Positions 49,986 through 59,338 of a stretch of 64,000 bases of DNA are shown piece after piece. Position 1 is the stretch's first letter, and each line of letters starts with the position of its first letter. A program made the position numbers and the translations under genes. Source of the stretch: Falsiroseomonas sp050563535 (GTDB lineage Bacteria > Pseudomonadota > Alphaproteobacteria > Acetobacterales > Acetobacteraceae); the NCBI RefSeq assembly GCF_050563535.1, contig NZ_JBNXUO010000016.1, forward strand, positions 50,589 through 114,588. Reading direction: 5' to 3'. A model generated the notes under the pieces. That model was not told the origin of the DNA, made no database searches, and saw only the letters and a program-made list of their open reading frames with translations.

Positions 49986-52484
49986 ATGAAGTTCACCCTG
50001 TCCTGGCTGCGCGAGCATCTCGACACCGAGGCGCCGCTCGACCGCATCGCCGCCACCCTGTCCGCCATCGGCATCGAGGTGGAGGGCATCGAGGACCGCG
50101 CCGCGGCGCTGGCGGAATTCCGCATCGCCCGTGTGGTGGAAGCGGTGCAGCACCCGAATGCCGACCGGCTGCGCGCGCTGCGCGTGGATCTCGGCGACGG
50201 GCGCGAATACTCGGTGGTCTGCGGCGCGCCGAATGCCCGCACCGGCCTGGTCGGCGTCGCCGCCCTGCCCGGCGCCTTCATCCCCGGCACCGGCATCACG
50301 CTGAAGGTCGGCGAGATCCGCGGCGTGAAGTCCGAGGCCATGATGCTCTCCTTCCGGGAGATGGGGCTGGGCGAGGATCACACCGGCATCGTGGAACTGC
50401 CGCCGGATGCGCCGGTGGGCGCGCGCTACGTGGACCATGCCGGGCTCGGCGACCCGGTGATCGAGATCAAGGTCACGCCGAACCGCGGCGACGCGCTGAG
50501 CGTCCGCGGCATCGCGCGGGACCTGGCGGCGGCCGGCCTCGGCACGCTGAAGCCGTGGGAGGTCGCGCCCGTCGCGCCCGCCTATCCGTCGCCGCTGCAA
50601 TGGCGCATCGAGGACCCGCGCGCCTGCACCCGGGTGCTGGGCCGCGCGGTGCGGGGCCTGAGGAACGGCCCCTCGCCGAAGTGGCTCCAGGACCGGCTGA
50701 CGGCGATCGGGCTGCGGCCGATCAACGCGCTGGTGGACGTGACGAACTTCTTCACCTTCGCCGTCGGCCGCCCGCTGCACGTCTTCGATGTCGCGAAGGT
50801 CGTCGGCGGCACGCTGTCGATGCGGATGGCGAAGCCGGGCGAGGAACTCGCGGCGCTGAACGGCCGGACCTACGCGCTGACGGAGGAGGACGGCGTCATC
50901 GCCGATGCCGAACGCGTGGAGGCGCTGGGCGGCGTGATCGGCGGGGAGCATTCGGGCTGCGACGAGGGCACCACCGAATGCTTCATCGAATGCGCGCTGT
51001 TCGACCCCGTCCGCATCGCGCTGTCCGGCCGGCGGCACGACATCCGCACCGATGCGCGGTCCCGCTTCGAGCGCGGCGTCGATCCCTCCCTGCTGCCCAA
51101 GGCGCTGGACGCCGCGACGCGGATGATCCTCGACCTGTGCGGGGGCGAGGCGTCCGAGGTCTCGGCCGCCGGCGAGGAGCCGATGTGGCAGCGCCAGGCG
51201 ACGCTGCGCTTCGCCCGGGTACGGGATCTCGGCGGACTCGACCTGCCGGCGGAGCAGGTGGTGGAACGCCTCAGCCGCCTCGGCTTCTGCCCCGTCGCGC
51301 AGGACGGGGCCTCGGTCACCGTCGCCGTGCCGCCCTGGCGCAACGATGTCGCGGCCGGCGGCGCGCGGGGCTATCCGGCGCCGGGCGTGCTGGCGCAGGA
51401 CCCCTCCCTGCCCGGGGACCGCGCCCGGGCCGCCGCCGAGGGCTGCGCGGCGATCGAGCCGGAATGCGACCTGGTGGAGGAGGCGCTTCGCCTCGGCGGG
51501 CTGGATGCGGTGCCCGCCGTGTCGCTGCCCGTCGCCTCCGCCGTCCCGCGCCCGGCGCTGACGCCGAAGCAGGCCCGTGCGGCGCTGGCGCGGCGCGTGC
51601 TGGCCGCGCGCGGGATGCAGGACTGCGTGACCTACGGCTTCCTGTCGCGCGACCAGGCGGCGCTGTTCGGCGACACGCCGGCGGCGCTGCGGCTCGAGAA
51701 CCCGATCGCCTCCGACCTCGACCAGATGCGCCCGACGCCGGTCGCATCGCTGGCCATGGCGGCGGCGCGCAACGCGGCGCGCGGCTTCGGCGACGTGGCG
51801 CTGGCCGAGATCGGCGGCGCCTATCGCGACCCCGCCGCCGGCAGCAGCCAGCTTGCCGTCGCGGCGGGCCTCCGCGCGGGGATGACCGCGCCGAACTGGG
51901 CGGCGCCGGCGCGGGCGGTGGACTGGCTTGACGCCAAGGGCGACGCGCTGGCGGTGCTCGCCGCGCTCGGCGTGCCGATGGCGGCGGTGCAGGTGGCGGC
52001 GGAGGCGCCGGGCTTCTACCATCCCGGCCGGTCCGGCGTGCTGCGCCAGGGGCCGAAGACCGTGCTGGCCACCTTCGGGGAGTTGCACCCGAGGACCCGC
52101 GCCGCGCTCGACCTCGCCGGCCCGGCGGTCGCCTTCGAGGTGTTCCTCGATGCGGTCGCCGAGCCGAAGAAGCGCAAGAAGGGCGCGCCGGACCTGCCGG
52201 CCTTCCAGCCGCTGCGCCGCGACTTCGCCTTCCTGGTGGATGAGGGCGTCGCCACAGAGGCGCTGCTGCGGGCCGCGCGCGGCGCCGACAAGGCGCTGGT
52301 CGCCGATGTCGCGCTGTTCGACCGCTATGCGGGCGACAGGCTGCCGGAGGGCAAGGTGAGCCTCGCGCTCCAGGTCACGCTGCAGCCGCGCGAGCGCACC
52401 CTGACCGATGCGGAGATCGAGGCCGCCGGCCAGAAGATCGTCGCGGCGGTCACGAAGGCGACCGGGGCGGTGTTGCGGGGGTAG
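49986..52484 (+). CDS. pheT: Phenylalanyl-tRNA synthetase beta subunit with an in-frame insertion
   Basis: 832 residues, slightly longer than usual. The order is B1/tRNA-binding (VVEAVQHPNADRLRALRVDL), B3/B4 editing (TPNRGDALSVRGIARDL), B5 (VPPWRNDV and DLVEEALRLGGLD), the central catalytic-like core and the C-terminal ferredoxin-fold anticodon-binding domain (FQPLRRDFAFLVD, then SLALQVTLQPRERTLTD). Between WRNDV (about residue 455) and ECDLVEE (Asp495) there are about 35 extra residues, Gly/Pro/Ala-rich, not seen in E. coli PheT. The frame stays open, so the gene is intact. I chose the ATG at 49986. Confidence 0.95.
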   Translation: MKFTLSWLREHLDTEAPLDRIAATLSAIGIEVEGIEDRAAALAEFRIARVVEAVQHPNADRLRALRVDLGDGREYSVVCGAPNARTGLVGVAALPGAFIPGTGITLKVGEIRGVKSEAMMLSFREMGLGEDHTGIVELPPDAPVGARYVDHAGLGDPVIEIKVTPNRGDALSVRGIARDLAAAGLGTLKPWEVAPVAPAYPSPLQWRIEDPRACTRVLGRAVRGLRNGPSPKWLQDRLTAIGLRPINALVDVTNFFTFAVGRPLHVFDVAKVVGGTLSMRMAKPGEELAALNGRTYALTEEDGVIADAERVEALGGVIGGEHSGCDEGTTECFIECALFDPVRIALSGRRHDIRTDARSRFERGVDPSLLPKALDAATRMILDLCGGEASEVSAAGEEPMWQRQATLRFARVRDLGGLDLPAEQVVERLSRLGFCPVAQDGASVTVAVPPWRNDVAAGGARGYPAPGVLAQDPSLPGDRARAAAEGCAAIEPECDLVEEALRLGGLDAVPAVSLPVASAVPRPALTPKQARAALARRVLAARGMQDCVTYGFLSRDQAALFGDTPAALRLENPIASDLDQMRPTPVASLAMAAARNAARGFGDVALAEIGGAYRDPAAGSSQLAVAAGLRAGMTAPNWAAPARAVDWLDAKGDALAVLAALGVPMAAVQVAAEAPGFYHPGRSGVLRQGPKTVLATFGELHPRTRAALDLAGPAVAFEVFLDAVAEPKKRKKGAPDLPAFQPLRRDFAFLVDEGVATEALLRAARGADKALVADVALFDRYAGDRLPEGKVSLALQVTLQPRERTLTDAEIEAAGQKIVAAVTKATGAVLRG

Positions 52485-52496
52485 CCGCGGGTCCTG

Positions 52497-52520
52497 CCCC
52501 GCCCGCCCATCGGGGCGGGG
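52497..52520. terminator. Bidirectional hairpin after pheT
   Basis: CCCCGCCC (52497-52504) pairs with GGGCGGGG (52513-52520), between the convergent pheT and GNAT genes. No U-tract. Confidence 0.4.
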
Positions 52521-52538
52521 CGGCGGCCCCGTGCGCCG

Positions 52539-52979
52539 TCACGCCAGGCGCTTGCGGAGGAAGCTGCGCACCTGCCCTGGCGGGTAGTCCGTCAGGGCGC
52601 CGAATTCCTCGTAGCCCTGGGCGAGGTAGAAGGCCCTTGCCTGGAAGGTGTCGAGCCAGGCGGAGTGGCAGCCGCGCGCGCGGGCTTCCGCCTCCGCCCG
52701 GGCCAGCATGACGCGGCCGAGGCCCTGGCCGCGCCGATCCTCCGCCACCCAGACCGCCTCCACGAACATCCATTGCCAGGACAGCGTGGCGGCCAGGCCC
52801 GCCACCAGCACGCCCGCCGCGTCCTCCACCCTCAGCGCGAAGCGGCGGCGGTCCAGCGGGACGGTCCGGTCATGGAAGGCGAGGATCCCCTCCAGCAGCG
52901 CGGCGCGCAGCTCGGCCGGCGGCGCCTCGGTCAGGTCGAGGCGCAGGCCGGCGGGAAGCAAGGTGGTCTCGGCTGCCAT
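52539..52979 (-). CDS. GNAT-family N-acetyltransferase
   Basis: 146 residues. The acetyl-CoA loop is seen in VWVAEDRRGQGLGRVMLARA (R-G-x-G-x-G type) and the late FQARAFYLAQGYEEFG is motif B. The N-terminus is a short strand region. The substrate is unknown. I chose the ATG at 52979; a longer frame runs antisense to the next gene. It is divergent from the deacetylase gene. Confidence 0.85.
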   Translation of the reverse strand: MAAETTLLPAGLRLDLTEAPPAELRAALLEGILAFHDRTVPLDRRRFALRVEDAAGVLVAGLAATLSWQWMFVEAVWVAEDRRGQGLGRVMLARAEAEARARGCHSAWLDTFQARAFYLAQGYEEFGALTDYPPGQVRSFLRKRLA

Positions 52980-53040
52980 GGTCCCGCCCCGTCTGGTGCC
53001 CCTGCCCGCCGCCATGATAGCGGAGGTTGCGCCGCGGCCG

Positions 53041-53847
53041 ATGCCCGGCCCCGGACCCAAGCCCCCCATGTGCCTCGCCTGCCCGCCGCGCGCCATCACC
53101 CCCCGCCGGGCCGTGCTCGCAGCCGTCCTGCTCGCGCCCCCCGCCCTCGCGGCGCCGCCCTCGGTCGAGCCGCTGGTCGAGCCGCGGATGCGCCTGGCGC
53201 AGCGGCCGGCGGGGGAACTGCCCGTCGCCCTCACTCTCGATGCCTGCGGCGGCGGCTTCGACCCGCGCATCGCGCAGTTGCTGGTGGAGCTGCGCATCCC
53301 GGCGACGATCTTCGCGACCGAGCTCTGGCTGCGCCGCAACGCCGCGGCGCTGGCCCTGCTGGCGGCACATCCCGCGCTGTTCGGCATCGAGAACCATGGC
53401 GCGCAGCACATCCCCCCCGTGCTCGGCCACCGCAGCGTCTTCGGGCTGCAGGCCGCCGGCGACATCGAGGCGGTCCGGCGGGAGGTGCGGCAGGGCGCCG
53501 CCGCCATCGAGGCCGCGACCGGCACCGCCCCGCGCTGGTACCGCGGCGCCACCGCCTGCTACAGCGCCGCGGCGCTGCCGGAGATCGCGCGGATGGGCTT
53601 CGGCATCGCCGGCTATTCGCTGAACGGCGATGCCGGCGCGTCGCTGCCCGCCGCCGCCGCGGCGGCGCGGATCGCCTCCGCGCGGGCCGGCGACGTCATC
53701 CTCGCGCATGTCAACCACCCCGACCGGGCCGCCGGGGCCGGCGTGGCCGCGGGCCTGCGGGACCTGCACCGGCGCGGGGCGCGCTTCCTCCGGCTCGACC
53801 GGCTGGGGCCGGCGGACCTCGCCTATGCCGGAGCGGTGCCGGCCTGA
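53041..53847 (+). CDS. Polysaccharide deacetylase (NodB-like) family protein
   Basis: 268 residues from the ATG at 53041. Near the N-terminus is a Cys-containing leader PPMCLACPPRAI and a hydrophobic RRAVLAAVLLAPPALAAPP, a likely signal. The NodB core shows ALTLDACGGGFDPRI (catalytic Asp), the metal His in GIENHGAQHIPP, RWYRGATACYSAAAL and DVILAHVNHPD. It would remove acetyl groups from a cell-wall or surface polysaccharide. ATGs at 53014 and 53068 are in frame, so the start is uncertain. Confidence 0.8.
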   Translation: MPGPGPKPPMCLACPPRAITPRRAVLAAVLLAPPALAAPPSVEPLVEPRMRLAQRPAGELPVALTLDACGGGFDPRIAQLLVELRIPATIFATELWLRRNAAALALLAAHPALFGIENHGAQHIPPVLGHRSVFGLQAAGDIEAVRREVRQGAAAIEAATGTAPRWYRGATACYSAAALPEIARMGFGIAGYSLNGDAGASLPAAAAAARIASARAGDVILAHVNHPDRAAGAGVAAGLRDLHRRGARFLRLDRLGPADLAYAGAVPA

Positions 53848-53999
53848 TCCGCGCCGGCCCCGGCCATCACCATACAGGGCACGCCGAAGCCGGGCGTCTC
53901 CTCGCGGCGAGAGATCCTAAACCACAAGGCTAACCATCGACCTTGCCCCGTCCGCAATCAGGCGCCACGCTCCGGCCCGGCGAAGGGGACGGGGGCGGC

Positions 54000-55178
54000 A
54001 TGACCGGCGGGAATGGCGGCAAGCCGCGGCACCTGGCGGTGCTGTGCCTGGCGGTGGTGCTGTGCCTGTCGGTCTGGTTCGCGGGCACGGCAGCGGTGCC
54101 GGCGCTACTGGCGGAGGGGCTGGTCACGCCCGGACGCGCGGCCTGGCTGACGACGGCGGTGCAACTGGGCTTCGTCGCGGGCACCCTCGTCTCGGCGGTG
54201 CTGTCGCTGGCGGACCGGCGGGATCCGCGGCGGCTGTTCCTGGCCTGCGGGCTGCTGGCCGCGGCGGCGACGCTGGCACAGGTGCTGGTCCCGCCGTCGG
54301 GCGGCGCGGCGCTGGCGCTGCGCTTCGTCGCGGGGGCGGCGATGGCGGGGGTCTATCCGGTCGGCATGAAGCTGGCGGCAAGCTGGGCGCGCGGCGACCT
54401 CGGCCTGCTGATCGGCTTGCTGGTGGGGGCGGTCACGCTGGGCTCGGCGCTGCCGCATCTGGTGCCGGGGCTGCTGGGCGGCATCGGCTGGCAGGCCGCC
54501 TATCTCGGCGCGGGGGTGCTGGCGGTGGCCGGGGGGCTGCTGATCCTGGCCTTCCGGCCGGGTCCGTTGCTGGGCAGCCGGCCGCCTTTCCGGCCCGCGC
54601 AGGCGCTGGAGGCCTGGCGGAACCGTGGCCTTCGCCTCGCCAATCTCGGCTATCTCGGCCACATGTGGGAACTGTATGCCATGTGGGCCTGGGTGGGGCT
54701 GTTCCTGGCCGGCGTGCTGGGTGGCGCGGCCGGGCCCTGGGTCTTCGTGGTGGTGGCGTCGGGCAGCCTGGGCTGCGTGGCGGCGGGGCTGGTGGCGGAC
54801 CGGTGGAACCGCGCCTCGGCCGCGGCCGCCTGCATGGTGGTCTCGGGCGGCTGCGCGCTGCTGGTCGGGCCGGCGGCCGCCTTCGGCCCGGCGGTGGTGC
54901 TGGGCCTCGCGCTGGTCTGGGGCTTCGCGGTGGTGGCGGATTCGGCGCAGTTCTCGGCCTGCGTCGTCACCCTCTCGCCACCCGACTACGTGGGAACCAT
55001 GCTGACGGTGCAGACCAGCCTGGGCTTCCTGCTGACGGCGCTGACCATCGGCATCGTGCCGGGGGCGGTGGCGTGGCTGGGCTGGGACTGGGCCTTCGCC
55101 CTGCTGGCGCCGGGGCCGCTGCTGGGCGCCGTCGCGATGTGGCGGCTGCGCCCGCTGCTGCCCGCCCCGGCGCGCTGA
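54000..55178 (+). CDS. MFS transporter
   Basis: 392 residues, about twelve membrane helices. LAVLCLAVVLCLSVWFAGTA is helix 1; the loop between helices 2 and 3 shows SLADRRDPRRLFLACG, the MFS motif A region. The C-terminal half mirrors the first. The substrate is unknown; cyanate- or nitrate-type carriers share this shape. I chose the ATG at 54000; a TTG at 53943 is also in frame. It ends 56 bp before lepA. Confidence 0.85.
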   Translation: MTGGNGGKPRHLAVLCLAVVLCLSVWFAGTAAVPALLAEGLVTPGRAAWLTTAVQLGFVAGTLVSAVLSLADRRDPRRLFLACGLLAAAATLAQVLVPPSGGAALALRFVAGAAMAGVYPVGMKLAASWARGDLGLLIGLLVGAVTLGSALPHLVPGLLGGIGWQAAYLGAGVLAVAGGLLILAFRPGPLLGSRPPFRPAQALEAWRNRGLRLANLGYLGHMWELYAMWAWVGLFLAGVLGGAAGPWVFVVVASGSLGCVAAGLVADRWNRASAAAACMVVSGGCALLVGPAAAFGPAVVLGLALVWGFAVVADSAQFSACVVTLSPPDYVGTMLTVQTSLGFLLTALTIGIVPGAVAWLGWDWAFALLAPGPLLGAVAMWRLRPLLPAPAR

Positions 55179-55234
55179 ACGCTTTCCCTTCCGCCCCGCA
55201 ACCCCTATGTGAGCCTGGAATCCACGGGCCGATC

Positions 55235-57040
55235 ATGACCGACGTACCCCTCGACCGCATCCGCAACTTCTCGATCATCGCGCATATCGACCATGGCAAG
55301 TCGACGCTGGCCGACCGGTTGATCCAGACCACCGGCACGGTGGCGCTGCGCGACATGAAGGAACAGCTCCTCGACAACATGGAGCTGGAGCGCGAGCGCG
55401 GCATCACCATCAAGGCGCAGACCGTCCGGCTGAGCTACCAGGCCAAGGACGGGCTGACCTACACGCTGAACCTCATGGACACGCCCGGCCATGTGGACTT
55501 CGCCTATGAGGTCAGCCGCAGCCTCGCTGCCTGCGAGGGGTCGCTGCTGGTCGTCGACGCCTCCCAGGGGGTCGAGGCGCAGACGCTGGCCAATGTCTAC
55601 CAGGCGATCGACGCCAGCCACGAGATCGTGCCGGTCCTCAACAAGATCGACCTTCCCGCGGCCGAGCCCGACCGCGTGAAGCAGCAGATCGAGGACGTGA
55701 TCGGCCTCGACGCCTCCGACGCGGTGATGATCAGCGCCAAGACGGGACTGAACATCGAAGGTGTGCTGGAGGCGATCGTGACCCGCCTGCCCGCGCCGAA
55801 GGGCGACGTGGCCGCCACCACCAAGGCGCTGCTGGTCGACAGCTGGTACGACGCCTATCTCGGCGTCGTCGTGCTGGTGCGCGTGAAGGACGGCGAGCTG
55901 CGGAAGGGCCAGCGCATCCGCATGATGTCGAACGGCTCGACCCACACGATCGAGCAGGTGGGCGTCTTCACGCCGAAGATGGTGCCGGTGGACCGGCTGA
56001 GCCCGGGCGAGATGGGCTTCGTCACCGCGGCCATCAAGACGGTGGCCGACACCAATGTCGGCGATACCATTACCGACGACCGCAACCCCGCGGCCGAGCC
56101 CCTGCCGGGCTTCAAGCCTTCCATCCCCGTCGTCTGGTGCGGGCTCTACCCCGTGGATGCGGACGACTTCGAGAAGCTGCGCGAATCGCTCGCCAAGCTC
56201 CGCCTGAACGACGCGAGCTTCCACTACGAGCCCGAGACGTCGGCCGCGCTGGGCTTCGGCTACCGCTGCGGCTTCCTCGGGCTGCTCCACCTGGAGATCA
56301 TCCAGGAGAGGCTGTCGCGCGAATTCGACCTCGACCTGATCGCGACCGCGCCGTCCGTCGTCTACCGGATCCGCAAGACCAACGGCGAGGAGATGGAGCT
56401 GCACAACCCGGCCGACATGCCGGACGGCAGCGTGATCGACACCATCGACGAGCCCTGGATCAAGGCGACGATCATGGTGCCGGACGACTATCTCGGCCCG
56501 GTGCTGACGCTCTGCAACGAGCGCCGCGGGCGGCAGGTGGAGCTGACCTATGTCGGCAACCGCGCGATGGCGGTCTACCGCCTGCCGCTGAACGAGGTGG
56601 TGTTCGACTTCTACGACCGCCTGAAGTCGGTCAGCCGCGGCTATGCCAGCTTCGACTACCAGCAGGACGGCTACGAGGAAGGCGACCTCGTGAAGATCTC
56701 CATCCTGGTGAACGCGGAGCCGGTGGACGCGCTGTCCTTCATGGCCCACCGCTCCGCCGCCGATCGCCGCGGCCGGTCGATCTGCGAGAAGCTGAAGGAG
56801 CTGATCCCCCGCCAGCTGTTCAAGATCCCGATCCAGGCCGCGATCGGCAGCCGCGTCATCGCGCGGGAGACGATCAGCGCCCTGTCGAAGGACGTCACCG
56901 CCAAGTGCTACGGCGGCGACATCAGCCGCAAGCGCAAGCTCCTCGAGAAGCAGAAGGAGGGCAAGAAGCGCATGCGGCAGTTCGGCAAGGTGGAAATCCC
57001 GCAGAGCGCCTTCATCGCCGCGCTCAAGATGGACGCCTGA
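55235..57040 (+). CDS. lepA: Translation elongation factor 4
   Basis: 601 residues, full length. Ribosome-bound GTPase. G1 is IAHIDHGKSTLADRLIQTT, G3 is DTPGHVDFAYEVSRS, and G4 is NKIDLP. Domain III-IV and the EF4-specific C-terminal domain contain GYASFDYQQDGYEEGDLVKI and GGDISRKRKLLEKQKEGKKR. Conserved across bacteria. The ATG at 55235 sets the normal start (MTDVPLDRIRNFSIIAH). Confidence 0.97.
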   Translation: MTDVPLDRIRNFSIIAHIDHGKSTLADRLIQTTGTVALRDMKEQLLDNMELERERGITIKAQTVRLSYQAKDGLTYTLNLMDTPGHVDFAYEVSRSLAACEGSLLVVDASQGVEAQTLANVYQAIDASHEIVPVLNKIDLPAAEPDRVKQQIEDVIGLDASDAVMISAKTGLNIEGVLEAIVTRLPAPKGDVAATTKALLVDSWYDAYLGVVVLVRVKDGELRKGQRIRMMSNGSTHTIEQVGVFTPKMVPVDRLSPGEMGFVTAAIKTVADTNVGDTITDDRNPAAEPLPGFKPSIPVVWCGLYPVDADDFEKLRESLAKLRLNDASFHYEPETSAALGFGYRCGFLGLLHLEIIQERLSREFDLDLIATAPSVVYRIRKTNGEEMELHNPADMPDGSVIDTIDEPWIKATIMVPDDYLGPVLTLCNERRGRQVELTYVGNRAMAVYRLPLNEVVFDFYDRLKSVSRGYASFDYQQDGYEEGDLVKISILVNAEPVDALSFMAHRSAADRRGRSICEKLKELIPRQLFKIPIQAAIGSRVIARETISALSKDVTAKCYGGDISRKRKLLEKQKEGKKRMRQFGKVEIPQSAFIAALKMDA

Positions 57041-57045
57041 GAACA

Positions 57046-57062
57046 GCGGGCATCGCGCCCGC
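57046..57062. terminator. Short hairpin after lepA
   Basis: GCGGGC and GCCCGC around a 5-nt loop, between the convergent lepA and kinase genes. Weak and without a U-tract. Confidence 0.25.
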
Positions 57063-57068
57063 CGGCCC

Positions 57069-57965
57069 TCAGGCCGACTGGCGCGCCAGTTCCAGCGTGG
57101 CGTCCTCCGGCAGGTCCCGCCCCGCGGCGGGGCGCCCGCCTGCCATCGCACCAAGCACCCCGCGCAGCGCCGCGGCCATGGCGTCGGCATCTGGGAAGCG
57201 GTTGTCCCGGTGCTTCGCCAGCGCGGTGTCCACCACTGCGGCAAGGCCCGGCGGCAGCCCCGGCGCCAGTTCCGCCAGGGCGGGCGTGGGGCGGTTCACG
57301 ATGGCATGGGTCAGGGCGAAGAAGTCGGAGGGCGGGCGGAAGGGGTGCCGTCCCGCCAGCAATTCGAACAGGATGACGCCGCTGGCCCAGATGTCGGCGC
57401 GCTTGTCCGCCTCCTCGCCACGCAGCTGTTCGGGCGACATGTAGGCGGGCGTGCCGGCCAGGGTGCCGACCTGCGTCAGGTCGCTCGCCGCGGTGCGGGC
57501 GATGCCGAAATCGACCAGCTTCGGCCTGCCCGGCCCCGGGCGTTCGTCGATCGCGAGGAGGATGTTGGCCGGCTTCACGTCGCGATGCACCACGCCGCGC
57601 GCATGGGCATGGGCCAGGCCGTCGAGCAGTTCCGCGACGAGGCCCACCGCCTCCTCCGCCGCGATGCCGCCGCGGCGCATCGCGGCCGCCAGCGGCTCGC
57701 CGATCACCAGTTCCATGACGATGTAGAACAGGTCGTCCTGCATCCCCGCGTCATGGACCGCGACGATGTTGCCGTGCGACAGGCGGCCGGCGACCTGTGC
57801 CTCGCGCGTCATGCGCGCGCGTTCCTCCTCCCCGACCGCGCCGCGCATCACCTTCACCGCGACCAGGCGGCCGAGCCGCCGGTCGATCGCCTCCGCCACC
57901 ACGCCGGAGGCGCCGCGCCCGATGATTTCGCGCAGTTCGTAGCGGTCGGCGATCAGGTCGCGCAT
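57069..57965 (-). CDS. Serine/threonine protein kinase (Hanks type)
   Basis: 298 residues. ATP loop GRGASGVVAEA (from residue 17), catalytic Lys38 in VAVKVM, HRDVKPANILL, DFGIARTAAS, and the activation-loop end GTPAYMSPEQLRG. The kinase fold fills most of the protein, with a short tail and no transmembrane helix or PASTA domain, so it is a soluble kinase. No partner phosphatase is adjacent. Substrates unknown. Confidence 0.92.
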   Translation of the reverse strand: MRDLIADRYELREIIGRGASGVVAEAIDRRLGRLVAVKVMRGAVGEEERARMTREAQVAGRLSHGNIVAVHDAGMQDDLFYIVMELVIGEPLAAAMRRGGIAAEEAVGLVAELLDGLAHAHARGVVHRDVKPANILLAIDERPGPGRPKLVDFGIARTAASDLTQVGTLAGTPAYMSPEQLRGEEADKRADIWASGVILFELLAGRHPFRPPSDFFALTHAIVNRPTPALAELAPGLPPGLAAVVDTALAKHRDNRFPDADAMAAALRGVLGAMAGGRPAAGRDLPEDATLELARQSA

Positions 57966-58288
57966 CGCAATCCCACCCCTGTGGCCGTCCTGGGCCGGTC
58001 CGCCCGCGTGCCGCCGGAAACCGGGCCGGTTGCACCGCGGCAGCCGCCGGCGCGTGCCCTGCCCTGCGCCAGGACCCGGTGCCCCGGCAGCCTAGGTGCC
58101 ATCGCTTGCCGCGGGGTGAACGTGGCACGCCTGCGGTGGTCCGGCGGCAGCGGGCCCGATCGAATCGTCATTGGTGGTGCGAAAGGAACTGGATCGCCGG
58201 GGCGGGTTGACCTAGATCGGTCACACACCGGCGGGCCTGCCCGACACGGGCGGGCCCGCACCGGACACGATTGGGAGACGCTGTTCAC
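57966..58288. other. 323-bp divergent intergenic region
   Basis: Between the kinase gene (minus) and the third Bug receptor (plus); both promoters should lie here. A TTGACC at 58207-58212 is seen without a good -10. No coding frame with family character and no RNA gene recognised. Confidence 0.45.
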
Positions 58289-59284
58289 ATGATCCGTTTC
58301 GGCAAGCGCGCCCTGTTGGGCGCGGCCGCGGCCGCGGTCCTGGCCGCACCGCTCGCCGCGCCCGCCCTGGCGCAGGGCCAGTTCCCGACCCGCCCCATCA
58401 CCATGATCATCCCCTTCGCCGCCGGCGGCCCGACCGACACGGTGGGCCGCCTGGTCGCGCAGGTGATGGGCCAGGACCTCGGCCAGACCGTGGTGGTGGA
58501 GAATGTCGGGGGCGCGGGCGGCACGCTCGGCGCGCAGCGCGTGGCGCAGGCGCGGCCGGACGGCTACACGGTGCTGCTGCACCACATCGGCATGGCCACC
58601 ACGCCCAGCCTCTACCGGCGCCTGGCCTACGACCCCATCAACGGCTTCGAACCGCTCGGCCTGGTGACCGAGGTGCCGATGACGCTGGTGGCCCGGCGCA
58701 ACTTCCCCGCGAACAACCTCCAGGAACTGGTGGCGGTGGTCCGGCGGGAACGCGACAAGCTGAACTACGCCAATGCCGGCATCGGCGCGGCGAGCCACCT
58801 GTGCGGCCTGCTGTTCATGAAGGCGGTGGATGCGCCGATGACCACGGTGCCCTATCGCGGCACCGGCCCCGCCATGAACGACCTGGTGGCGGGCACGGTG
58901 GACCTGATGTGCGACCAGACCACCAACACGACCGAGCAGATCCGCGCCGGCACCATCCGCGGCTTCGCCGCCACCACGCGGGAGCGGGTCGCCTCCCTCC
59001 CCGACCTGCCGACGGCGGCCGAGGCCGGGCTGCCCGGCTTCGAGGTCAGCGTGTGGCACGGGCTCTACGCGCCGCGGGCAACCCCCGCACCGGTGCTGGA
59101 GCGCCTGAACCGCGCCCTTGTCGCCGCCCTGCGGGACGAGAATCTCGGCCGCCGCTTCGCCGAGCTCGGCACCGCGCCGGTGCCGGTGGAGCGCGCGACC
59201 CCGGCGGTCCACCGCACCTTCTGGCAGGAGGACATCGCCAAGTGGCGTCCCCTGATCCAGGCGGCCGGCCAATACGCCGACTGA
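58289..59284 (+). CDS. Tripartite tricarboxylate transporter substrate-binding protein (Bug family), copy 3
   Basis: 331 residues. Signal peptide RALLGAAAAAVLAAPLAAPA ending in LAQGQ, then FPTRPITMIIPFAAGGPTD and VVVENVGGAGGTLGAQ, and the late DLPTAAEAGLPGFE. Standard Bug receptor with GGGAGA before the ATG at 58289. No TctAB genes. Followed directly by the palindrome at 59293. Confidence 0.9.
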   Translation: MIRFGKRALLGAAAAAVLAAPLAAPALAQGQFPTRPITMIIPFAAGGPTDTVGRLVAQVMGQDLGQTVVVENVGGAGGTLGAQRVAQARPDGYTVLLHHIGMATTPSLYRRLAYDPINGFEPLGLVTEVPMTLVARRNFPANNLQELVAVVRRERDKLNYANAGIGAASHLCGLLFMKAVDAPMTTVPYRGTGPAMNDLVAGTVDLMCDQTTNTTEQIRAGTIRGFAATTRERVASLPDLPTAAEAGLPGFEVSVWHGLYAPRATPAPVLERLNRALVAALRDENLGRRFAELGTAPVPVERATPAVHRTFWQEDIAKWRPLIQAAGQYAD

Positions 59285-59292
59285 CGTCCCCC

Positions 59293-59320
59293 ACCCTCCC
59301 CCGCGGCCGCGGGGGAGGGT
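59293..59320. repeat. Perfect 28-bp palindrome (REP-like)
   Basis: A 14-bp arm ACCCTCCCCCGCGG is followed at once by its reverse complement. It sits 8 bp after the Bug gene and 18 bp before the end of the convergent deaminase gene, where it can act as a two-way terminator. The CCCTCCCCC core is shared with 37388-37411. Confidence 0.6.
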
Positions 59321-59338
59321 CCGCGCGGCGCCGGCGGC

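Noticed and set aside
48312..52088. A 1258-codon minus-strand open frame
   Set aside because: Antisense to rplT, pheS and pheT.
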